Shown here in pieces: positions 7,592 to 14,073 of a DNA stretch of 64,000 nt. Each line of letters opens with the position of its first letter. Positions within the stretch are counted from its first letter, which is position 1. Under the pieces are notes generated by a model. That model worked only from the letters and a program-made list of their open reading frames with translations. It did no database searches and was not told where the DNA came from. Both the position numbers and the translations under genes were made by a program. This DNA is from Sphingopyxis sp. 2PD (lineage in GTDB: Bacteria > Pseudomonadota > Alphaproteobacteria > Sphingomonadales > Sphingomonadaceae), in contig NZ_SCMU01000004.1 in the NCBI RefSeq assembly GCF_005503695.1, forward strand, positions 106,153 to 170,152, read 5' to 3'.

Positions 7592-8602
7592 ATGCCCTCC
7601 CCGCGCCTGATCCATGTCGACGACGGCCTGCCCGGTATCTCGCGCGAGCGCGTTGGCGAGGGTTGGCGGTACCGCGATGCGAAGGGCCAGATCATCCGCG
7701 ATCGCGAGGAAATCGCCCGGCTGAACGCGATCGCCCTGCCCCCGGCGTATGAAGACGCCTGGTATTGCCCCGCCGCCAACGGTCATATCCTGGCGACCGG
7801 TTATGACGCGCGCGGGCGCAAGCAATATCGCTATCACCCCGATTTCCGGCTGGCGCAGGAAGCCGACAAATATGACCGCTGCGCCGCGTTCGGCCATGCG
7901 CTGCCGCTGCTCCGCGCCCGGCTCGAAAGCGATCTGGCGCGGCGGACGCTGTGCCAGGAGCGCGTCGTCGGCGCGGTCGTCCGCTTGCTCGATCTCGCCG
8001 CGCTGCGCGTCGGCAACGAACAATATGTCGCGGCGAACAAGAGTTTCGGCGCAACCACACTGCGCCGCCGCCACGCCAAACTGACCGGTCAGACGCTGCG
8101 CCTGAGCTACCGCGCCAAGGGCGGTGCGCAGCGCGAGGTGGCGATCAGCGACCGCAATATCACGACGCTGGTGCGGCGATTGCAGGACCTGCCGGGGCAG
8201 CATCTGTTCCAATATCGCGACGACAGCGGCGTCTGCGCGGTCGCGTCGGACGACGTCAACGCCTATATCCGCGAGGCGATGGGCGGCGACTTCAGCGCCA
8301 AGCATTTCCGCACCTGGACCGCGAGCGTCGAGGCCTACGCCTATCTGTTCGACGCGCCCGAGCCGCCGACCCTGAAAGCGATGGTCGAACATGTCGCCGA
8401 CCGGCTGGGCAACACCCCGGCGATCGCGCGTAAATCCTATGTCCACCCCGCGATGATCGCGGCGGCGCAGGCGCGCGGCGATTTTGCTGGCGCGACGGGC
8501 GCGCTGCCCCGTGCGACCAAATATCTTTCGCGTTACGAGCGCGGGTTTTTGACCTATCTGGAGCGGGCGCCCGATGCCGCGGCGCTGCTTCGTTCCGCCT
8601 GA
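7592..8602 (+). CDS. DNA topoisomerase IB (eukaryotic/poxvirus-type)
   Basis: This 336-residue type IB topoisomerase has the N-terminal bacterial Topo IB domain (about residues 1-85, with GYDARGRKQYRYHPDF) and the catalytic domain. Visible active-site elements are RVGNEQY around Arg139, KHFRTW at 237-242 and the nucleophilic tyrosine in KSYVHP (Tyr283). The enzyme relaxes supercoils by nicking one strand through a 3'-phosphotyrosyl bond, with no ATP. It is common but not universal in proteobacteria. The gene sits alone between the glycan ligase and an MscS channel, both on the same strand with short gaps. Confidence 0.93.
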   Translation: MPSPRLIHVDDGLPGISRERVGEGWRYRDAKGQIIRDREEIARLNAIALPPAYEDAWYCPAANGHILATGYDARGRKQYRYHPDFRLAQEADKYDRCAAFGHALPLLRARLESDLARRTLCQERVVGAVVRLLDLAALRVGNEQYVAANKSFGATTLRRRHAKLTGQTLRLSYRAKGGAQREVAISDRNITTLVRRLQDLPGQHLFQYRDDSGVCAVASDDVNAYIREAMGGDFSAKHFRTWTASVEAYAYLFDAPEPPTLKAMVEHVADRLGNTPAIARKSYVHPAMIAAAQARGDFAGATGALPRATKYLSRYERGFLTYLERAPDAAALLRSA

Positions 8603-8623
8603 TTCACACGCAAGAGGACCGAT

Positions 8624-9829
8624 TTGACCTTTTCAATCCTTGCGGCCGCCACCGCCGCCGCCAAGCCCGCATCGACCCGCCCCGCCGCCGCGACCAACCC
8701 GATCGAGGACATCCGCCTGTGGTGGGACAGCAGCATCGCGTGGGTGAACAGCCACTGGCTGCAGATCGGCATCGCGATCGCCGCCGGGCTCGCCATCTAT
8801 TTCCTGCTGTCAATGCTGCGCGGCTTTGCGCTGAAGCGCGCGCAGGCGACGCCGGGCGAGTTCACCCTGACCCACATCGTCGGGCGGGTGATCCACAAGA
8901 CCAAGTCGTTCGTGCTGGCAATCGTCGCGGTGCGGCTGGTCGCCGGTTATGCGCAGCCGCCCGCGGTGATCATGCAGATCATCCAGCTGGTGTTCACCGT
9001 CGCCGTCGTGCTGCAGGTCGCGATCTGGGCGCGCGAGGTCATATTGGGGCTGATCCAGCGCCGCGCGTCGGACGGGCATAACGAGACACTGGCGAATGCG
9101 ATGGGAATCATCCGCCTGTTGATCAGCGTCGCGCTGTTTGCGATCGCGGCGATCGTCATCCTCGACAATATGGGGGTCAATGTCACTGGGCTGGTCGCCG
9201 GGCTTGGCATCGGCGGCATCGCGATCGGCTTGGCCGCGCAGGGTATCTTCTCCGACCTCTTCGCGTCGCTGTCGATCATTTTCGACCGCCCTTTCCGCGT
9301 CGGCGAGACGATCAAATATGACACGAGCACCGCGACGGTCGAACGCATCGGGCTGAAAAGCACGCGGCTGCGCTCGATCAACGGTGAGCTGCTCGTCGTC
9401 TCGAACACCAATTTGCTGGCGAAAGAGATTACCAACTTTGCCCATCTGCACCGCCGCCGTGTGACCTTTGCGATCGGGGTCATCTACCAGACCAGCCCCG
9501 CGATGCTGCGCGAGCTGCCCGCGTTGCTGGAGGAACAGGTGCGCGCGGCGGGGCATGAGTTCATCCGGTCGAGCTTCGTCACCTTCGGGCCGTCGAGCCT
9601 GGATTTCGAACTGCTGTTCGACGTGTACAGCGAGGATTTCGACGTCGTGACCGCGGCGCGAACCGAGGTCGGAATCCGGGTGTTCGACGCAATGGCGAAG
9701 GCGGGGTATGAATTCGCCTATCCGACCCAGACGACCTTTACCGCGGCGCCCGACGGGACGATGATCATGCCCTATGCCGAGTCCCCGAAACCCAAGGCGG
9801 CGGCGGCAAAGGCGGCCAAGCCAAGCTGA
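8624..9829 (+). CDS. Mechanosensitive ion channel, MscS family
   Basis: A 401-residue inner-membrane channel. The likely start is the TTG at 8624, which has AAGAGGA at a good distance; no ATG is available before the first helix. After an Ala/Pro-rich leader come transmembrane segments near residues 45-65, 85-115 and 165-185. The pore helix and hinge, with GLVAGLGIGGIAIGLAAQGI, follow, and then the beta domain (FDRPFRVGETIKYD) and the mixed C-terminal domain. Such channels open under membrane tension to release solutes during osmotic downshock. The Lys/Ala-rich tail KPKAAAAKAAKPS is probably flexible. Neighbouring genes give no hint of a special role. Confidence 0.9.
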   Translation: MTFSILAAATAAAKPASTRPAAATNPIEDIRLWWDSSIAWVNSHWLQIGIAIAAGLAIYFLLSMLRGFALKRAQATPGEFTLTHIVGRVIHKTKSFVLAIVAVRLVAGYAQPPAVIMQIIQLVFTVAVVLQVAIWAREVILGLIQRRASDGHNETLANAMGIIRLLISVALFAIAAIVILDNMGVNVTGLVAGLGIGGIAIGLAAQGIFSDLFASLSIIFDRPFRVGETIKYDTSTATVERIGLKSTRLRSINGELLVVSNTNLLAKEITNFAHLHRRRVTFAIGVIYQTSPAMLRELPALLEEQVRAAGHEFIRSSFVTFGPSSLDFELLFDVYSEDFDVVTAARTEVGIRVFDAMAKAGYEFAYPTQTTFTAAPDGTMIMPYAESPKPKAAAAKAAKPS

Positions 9830-9923
9830 CGCTACGGCGCCTTGGGATGACCGCATGGCCCTTGTGCAACGCGTCCCGACAGGCCTAGAACGCGCCCCGA
9901 ACCAATGATCGAGGGGATAAGCC

Positions 9924-10382
9924 ATGGCCACAATCACGCCGCAGGAATTGCAGACCAAGGTCGGTGAGCATCTGGGCACGTCGGATTGGGTGCTGGTCGA
10001 TCAAGAGATGATCAACAAGTTCGCCGACGCGACCGGCGACCACCAGTTCATCCATATTGACGAGGAAAAGGCGAAGCTCACGCCGTTCGGCGGCACCATC
10101 GCGCACGGCTTTTTGACCCTGTCGCTGATGCCGATGCTCGGCCAGAGCACCGACGGCCCGAAGGTTGGCGGCGTCAAGATGGGCGTCAATTACGGCTGCA
10201 ACAAAGTCCGCTTCCTGTCGCCCGTCCGCTCGGGCAAGCGCGTGCGCAGCCACATCAAGCTGCTCGAGCTGGAGGAAAAGCGCCCCGGCCAGTGGCAACA
10301 GACCAATGAAGTGACCGTCGAGATCGAAGGCGAGGAAAAACCCGCCCTGATCGCCGAATGGATCAGCCAGTTTTTCGTTTGA
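9924..10382 (+). CDS. MaoC-family (R)-hydratase
   Basis: This 152-residue single hot-dog-domain protein has the hydratase signature ATGDHQFIH, with Asp39 and His44 as the expected catalytic pair, followed by GGTIAHGFLTLSLM. The family hydrates trans-2-enoyl-CoA to (R)-3-hydroxyacyl-CoA, or dehydrates in the other direction, in the cytoplasm. It begins a co-directional run with a thiolase, a carboxymuconolactone-decarboxylase-like protein and an ABM-domain protein. That context suggests a CoA-thioester degradation pathway rather than polyhydroxyalkanoate supply. The substrate cannot be told from sequence. ATG at 9924 is preceded by GAGGGGA. Confidence 0.88.
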   Translation: MATITPQELQTKVGEHLGTSDWVLVDQEMINKFADATGDHQFIHIDEEKAKLTPFGGTIAHGFLTLSLMPMLGQSTDGPKVGGVKMGVNYGCNKVRFLSPVRSGKRVRSHIKLLELEEKRPGQWQQTNEVTVEIEGEEKPALIAEWISQFFV

Positions 10383-10436
10383 GCATAGCCCTCCCCGGCA
10401 AAGATTCAGCCAAACTCTTCGAAGAGGAAAATTATC

Positions 10437-11618
10437 ATGCGTGACGCCGTCATCGTTTCCACCGCCCGCACCCCGCTGACCAAAGCGGGTCGCGGTTCGT
10501 TCAACAACACGCTGGCGCCGACGCTCGGCTCCTTCTCGGTCAAGGCCGCGGTCGAGCGCGCGGGCCTGGAAGGCGGCGAGATCGACGATGTCGTGTTCGG
10601 CGCCGCAATGCAGCAGGGGTCGCAGACGATGAACGTCGCGCGCCTGATCGCGCTGCGTTCGGGCCTGCCCGTCACCGTCCCCGGCATGTCGATCGACCGC
10701 CAGTGCTCGTCGGGCCTGATGACGATCGCGACGGCCGCGAAGCAGATCATCGTCGATCGCCAAGACATTTGCGTCGCCGGCGGCATCGAAAGCATCTCGA
10801 AAGTCAGCGGCAGCGGCAAGGTCTTCATCGAAACCGACGCCGAGCTGATCGCGATGCACAAGGACACCTATATGCCGATGATCGGCACCGCCGAGGTCGT
10901 CGCCAAGCGTTACAACATCAGCCGCGAAGCGCAGGACGAATATTCGCTCCAGTCGCAGCAGCGCACCGCCGCGGCGCAGGCCGCGGGCCTCTATGCCGAT
11001 GAAATCATCGCTTGCAAGGCGACGATGGCGGTGATGGACAAGGAAACCAAGGAAGTCTCGTTCAAAGAAGTCACCGCCGACAAGGACGAGTGCAACCGCG
11101 CCGATACCACGCTCGAAGGCCTGTCGAGCCTGAAGCCGGTGATGGGCGAAGGCCACATGATCACCGCGGGCAACGCCAGCCAGCTCGCCGACGGATCGTC
11201 GGCGTGCGTCGTCATGGAAGCCAAGGTTGCCGAAAAGCGCGGGCTCCAGCCGTTGGGGCGCTATGTCGGCATGGCGGTTGCGGGCACCGAACCCGACGAA
11301 ATGGGCATCGGCCCCGTCTTCGCGATCCCCAAGCTGCTCGAACGCTTCGAGCTCAAGATGGACGACATTGGCCTCTGGGAACTCAACGAAGCGTTCGCGG
11401 TGCAGGTGCTCTATTGCCGCGACAAGCTCGGCATTCCGAACGAGCTGCTCAACGTCAACGGCGGCTCGATCTCGATCGGCCACCCGTTCGGCATGACCGG
11501 CGCGCGCTGCGTCGGCCACGCGCTACTCGAAGGCAAGCGCCGCGGCGTCAAATATGCCGTCGTCACGATGTGCATCGGCGGCGGCCAGGGCGCAGCGGGC
11601 CTGTTCGAGGTCTTCTGA
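10437..11618 (+). CDS. Acetyl-CoA C-acyltransferase (thiolase)
   Basis: This 393-residue protein is full length for a degradative thiolase. The acylated nucleophile is Cys90 in DRQCSSGL, the catalytic base His349 is in SISIGHPFGMTGAR, and the second cysteine, Cys379, is in MCIGGGQG. It cleaves 3-ketoacyl-CoA with free CoA, or condenses two acyl-CoAs, as a cytoplasmic tetramer. It lies 54 bases after the MaoC hydratase and is followed with one base between by the next gene, so the run is probably one transcript. The exact chain-length preference is unknown. RBS GAAGAGGA precedes the ATG. Confidence 0.92.
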   Translation: MRDAVIVSTARTPLTKAGRGSFNNTLAPTLGSFSVKAAVERAGLEGGEIDDVVFGAAMQQGSQTMNVARLIALRSGLPVTVPGMSIDRQCSSGLMTIATAAKQIIVDRQDICVAGGIESISKVSGSGKVFIETDAELIAMHKDTYMPMIGTAEVVAKRYNISREAQDEYSLQSQQRTAAAQAAGLYADEIIACKATMAVMDKETKEVSFKEVTADKDECNRADTTLEGLSSLKPVMGEGHMITAGNASQLADGSSACVVMEAKVAEKRGLQPLGRYVGMAVAGTEPDEMGIGPVFAIPKLLERFELKMDDIGLWELNEAFAVQVLYCRDKLGIPNELLNVNGGSISIGHPFGMTGARCVGHALLEGKRRGVKYAVVTMCIGGGQGAAGLFEVF

Positions 11619-11619
11619 T

Positions 11620-12204
11620 TTGCGCCTGAACGCTCCGCGTATCGAGCCGGTCAACTTGGACCGGCTCGATGCCGACCAGCGCGCCGCGCTCGAACCCTTC
11701 CTTGCCTCCGACGGGGGCAAGGTCGGGGGCGGCAAGATTCTCAACATCTTCCGTACCCTCGCCCATGCGCCGAAGGCGCTCACCGCCTTCCTCGGCTGGG
11801 GCAATTATATCCTGTCGAAGCGCAACGCACTGAGCCCGCGCGACCGCGAGCTCGTGATCCTGCGCACCGGCTATAATTGCCGTTCGGGCTATGAATGGAC
11901 GCAGCACAAGCGGATCGGACTCGACTGCGGGCTGACCGCGGACGAGATCGCGCGGATCAAAGCGGGGCCGGATGCGGATGGCTGGAGCGCGATCGACCAA
12001 GCGATGCTGCGCGCAACCGACGAGCTGACCAGCGACCATTTCGTCACCGATGCGACCTGGACGGCGCTCGCGCCGCTCGGCGACAAGGGGCGCATGGACC
12101 TGGTGATGACCGTCGGCCAGTACACGCAGGTTTCGATGATCCTGAACAGCTTCGGTATCCAGGTCGAGGACGGCTGGGAGGTCGATCCCGATCTTCGCAA
12201 ATAG
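11620..12204 (+). CDS. Carboxymuconolactone decarboxylase-family protein (AhpD-like fold)
   Basis: About 194 residues from a TTG at 11620, one base after the thiolase stop; upstream in-frame starts would lie deep inside the thiolase. The CMD core is at about residues 55-130, with SPRDRELVILRTGYNCRSGY and the helix HKRIGLDCGLTADE. Only one cysteine (NCRSGY) stands where AhpD-type peroxidase proteins have CxxC, so a redox CxxC role is unlikely. A decarboxylase-like or structural role is possible. Its place in the hydratase-thiolase run suggests the same catabolic pathway. Homologues often carry vague annotations, so the function is open. Confidence 0.8.
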   Translation: MRLNAPRIEPVNLDRLDADQRAALEPFLASDGGKVGGGKILNIFRTLAHAPKALTAFLGWGNYILSKRNALSPRDRELVILRTGYNCRSGYEWTQHKRIGLDCGLTADEIARIKAGPDADGWSAIDQAMLRATDELTSDHFVTDATWTALAPLGDKGRMDLVMTVGQYTQVSMILNSFGIQVEDGWEVDPDLRK

Positions 12205-12221
12205 AACAAGGAGAGAGAAAC

Positions 12222-12509
12222 ATGGCCATCGGCATCATCGCCACGCTGCGCGTGCAGCCCGGCAAGGAAGCAGAATTCGAGGGCGTGTTCGCCGAACTGG
12301 CGCCCGCGGTCGCCGCGAACGAGCCCGGAAACAGCTACTACCGATTGTTCCGCACGGGCGAGGCGGGCGTGTACAAGGTGCTGGAATGTTATGACGACGA
12401 AGCGGCGGTCGAAGCCCACCGCGCGTCGGACCATTTCCGCAGCCTGGGCGCGAAGCTGGGGCCGTGCTTGGCGGGGGCGCCGGAGATCGAAAAGCTGAGC
12501 GCTGCGTAA
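12222..12509 (+). CDS. Antibiotic biosynthesis monooxygenase (ABM)-domain protein
   Basis: A 95-residue protein covering one ABM ferredoxin-like domain: IGIIATLRVQPGKEAEFEGV at the start, then NSYYRLFRTGEAGVYKVLEC and a C-terminal HRASDHFRSLG helix. The family includes cofactor-independent oxygenases, haem-degrading enzymes and quinol-modifying enzymes, normally dimers. It ends the run that begins with the MaoC hydratase, 17 bases after the CMD gene, with AAGGAGAG as RBS at its ATG. The His and Arg pattern alone does not fix a substrate. It is followed by a repeat-filled stretch. Confidence 0.82.
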   Translation: MAIGIIATLRVQPGKEAEFEGVFAELAPAVAANEPGNSYYRLFRTGEAGVYKVLECYDDEAAVEAHRASDHFRSLGAKLGPCLAGAPEIEKLSAA

Positions 12510-12550
12510 GAGCCGGATGGCGTGACGGGATACGAGCGATTGCGGTCATC

Positions 12551-12712
12551 GATCCTCCCTGTCGCGTAGCGATGGGGAGGTGGCAGCGCGGAGCGCTGAC
12601 GGAGGGGCCATGGCACTACCGTCGCCGCCCCTCCACCATTCGCTTCGCGAACGATCCCGTTGGCGCTGCGCGCCGTCTGCGACTCCCCCATGGCTTCGCC
12701 ACAGGGAGGATC
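12551..12712. repeat. Intergenic repeat family B, copy 1
   Basis: This roughly 160-base mosaic opens with GATCCTCCCTGTCGCG and closes with GCCACAGGGAGGATC, so its ends pair. Inside are GGGGAGGTGGCAGCGCGGAG and CCCCTCCACCATTCGCTTCG. Related copies are at 31357-31492, 51526-51658 and 55559-55696. With the next two elements it fills the non-coding stretch 12510-12903. Confidence 0.85.
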
Positions 12713-12720
12713 TGTAGCAT

Positions 12721-12823
12721 CGTCATCCCGGCGAAGGGCGTTGAGAGGCGCGTGACTCTGAAACACGATCTCGCCGCTGCGGTAGTCTGATCGGGCGAGA
12801 CCGCGGCCTTCGCCGGGGTGACG
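12721..12823. repeat. Inverted repeat family E, copy 1
   Basis: The arms CGTCATCCCGGCGAAGG (12721-12737) and CCTTCGCCGGGGTGACG (12807-12823) pair with one mismatch. The interior contains GAGGCGCGTGACTCT, which also forms the loop region of the inverted repeat at 21529-21590. Confidence 0.75.
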
Positions 12824-12860
12824 ATAAAAATTGACCGTCAGCTCCCCACCCCCCAAGCCG

Positions 12861-12916
12861 ACCTCACCCGACCTCACCCGACCTCACCCGACCTCACCCG
12901 ACCTCACCCGACCTCG
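12861..12916. repeat. Tandem repeat, five copies of ACCTCACCCG plus a partial copy
   Basis: Five exact 10-base units run from 12861 to 12910, followed by ACCTCG. The last complete unit supplies the stop codon of soxR (TCA at 12904-12906 on the plus strand). The unit length is not a multiple of three, so gain or loss of copies would change the 3' flank of soxR but not its reading frame. Confidence 0.95.
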
Positions 12917-13374
12917 GCAATCTCTCCCGCGCGATCCCCCAGCACATAACGCGGCCCCGCCCCGCGCTGCGCGGCCTTGTCGGCGCGGTTGTACAGCCCG
13001 CATTTCTTCAGGCTCAGGCAGCCGCAACCGATGCAATTGCCCAAAAGCTCCTGCGTGCGTTCGAGCGCCGCAATCTGCTCGGCGATCCGCGCGTGCAAGC
13101 CGGCGCTGATCCGTGCCCAGTCGGCGGCGTTGGGCGTGCGGCCCGCAGGCAGGCGCGCCAGTTCGGCTGCGATCTCTTCGAGGCTCAATCCCAATTGCTG
13201 CGCGATCAGGATGAACGACACACGGCGAATGTCGGCGCGCAGGAAGCGGCGCTGACCGCCGCGCGTGCGCAGCGCCGCGAGCAGCCCCCTCGCTTCGTAG
13301 AAACGGATCGCCGACACCGCGACCCCGGTGCGCGCGGCAAGGTCGCCGATCGGTATCAGGTCGGTGCGGTGCAT
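12904..13374 (-). CDS. soxR: Redox-sensitive transcriptional activator SoxR
   Basis: This 156-residue MerR-family regulator begins MHRTDLIPIGDLAARTGVAV; the start is set by GGAGGAG just upstream. The winged helix-turn-helix occupies residues about 5-75, followed by a dimerisation helix and the [2Fe-2S] ligands Cys114, Cys117, Cys119 and Cys125 in CIGCGCLSLKKC. Oxidation of the cluster by redox-cycling compounds switches the dimer to activator. There is no soxS partner, as is usual outside enterics. The divergent glyoxalase-fold gene, with a long-spacer promoter between them, is the natural target. Its 3' end runs into a 10-base tandem repeat. Confidence 0.95.
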   Translation of the reverse strand: MHRTDLIPIGDLAARTGVAVSAIRFYEARGLLAALRTRGGQRRFLRADIRRVSFILIAQQLGLSLEEIAAELARLPAGRTPNAADWARISAGLHARIAEQIAALERTQELLGNCIGCGCLSLKKCGLYNRADKAAQRGAGPRYVLGDRAGEIAEVG

Positions 13375-13397
13375 CGTGGCTCCTCCGGCAAATGGGC

Positions 13398-13428
13398 TTG
13401 ACCTAAACCTCAGTTGAGCTTGCAATAC
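13398..13428 (+). promoter_or_regulatory. Candidate SoxR-activated promoter with 19-base spacer
   Basis: TTGACC (13398-13403) and CAATAC (13423-13428) are separated by 19 bases. The spacer contains CCTCAGTTGAGCTTG, close to the SoxR-box core CCTCAAG-TTAA-CTTGAGG. An over-long spacer with the operator between -35 and -10 is the hallmark of MerR-family promoters. It reads toward the gene at 13461. Confidence 0.6.
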
Positions 13429-13460
13429 CCGCCGCGTCAACCCGAATCAGGAGCAACCGC

Positions 13461-13856
13461 GTGACGCATTCCTTTATCGAGCATGTCAATGTGACGGTCA
13501 GCGACCCCGACCGCACCGCTACCCTGCTGTCCGCCATCTTCGGCTGGCACGAACGCTGGCGCGGCCCGGCCCGCGACGGCGGGCGGACGATCCACCTCGG
13601 CAGCGATGCCGCCTATGTCGCGCTTTACACCGGCCCCGACGGTCAGCACGCCGACGCGCGCTATCCAAAGGGCGAACCGCTCAATCATCTTGGCATCGAG
13701 GTCGATGACCTCGACATGGTCGAGGCGCGGGTCAAGGCGGCCGGACTGGTCCCTTTCAACCACGGCGATTACGCACCCGGCCGCCGCTTCTATTTCCTCG
13801 ACCCCGACGGCATCGAATATGAAGTCGTGAGCTATGCCGAGGCCGACGCGGGTTGA
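13461..13856 (+). CDS. VOC-superfamily (glyoxalase/bleomycin-resistance-fold) protein
   Basis: This 131-residue protein has the paired beta-alpha-beta-beta-beta fold: IEHVNVTVSDPDRTATLLSA at the start, LNHLGIEVDDLDMVEARVKA in the middle and YFLDPDGIEYEVVSYAE at the end. Metal-ligand candidates are His8, the His in NHLGIEV and the Glu in DGIEYEVV, as in glyoxalase I and dioxygenase members. The start is GTG with AGGAG nine bases upstream. Divergence from soxR and the promoter between them suggest induction by redox-active compounds, perhaps to detoxify or bind one. The substrate is unknown. Confidence 0.88.
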   Translation: MTHSFIEHVNVTVSDPDRTATLLSAIFGWHERWRGPARDGGRTIHLGSDAAYVALYTGPDGQHADARYPKGEPLNHLGIEVDDLDMVEARVKAAGLVPFNHGDYAPGRRFYFLDPDGIEYEVVSYAEADAG

Positions 13857-14073
13857 AACGGCGGCTTGACGCCCCGAATGAAAGCGAGGGATGTCACGCC
13901 GAGGCGCGCCTGTCGCGCCGGTATCGCCTGCGCAGGAAATGGCGCGCCACGCTCGGCGAAGATGAGCAATACGTCTTGGAGATCGTGCGCTAGAATATTC
14001 TGATCGTAAGAAAGGCGGCCTTAGTTCGTATCGCTTGGACGAGAGGACCCTGTCGGCGACGCCTTCCAGCATA

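Noticed and set aside
12721..12823. Possible small RNA or riboswitch between the ABM gene and soxR
   Set aside because: The structure matches a dispersed repeat family; no conserved riboswitch core was recognised.
12861..12910. CRISPR array
   Set aside because: The units are contiguous 10-base copies without spacers.
13857..14073. Left attachment site of the tRNA-Arg island
   Set aside because: I looked for a copy of the tRNA 3' segment here and found none; the left boundary stays undetermined.
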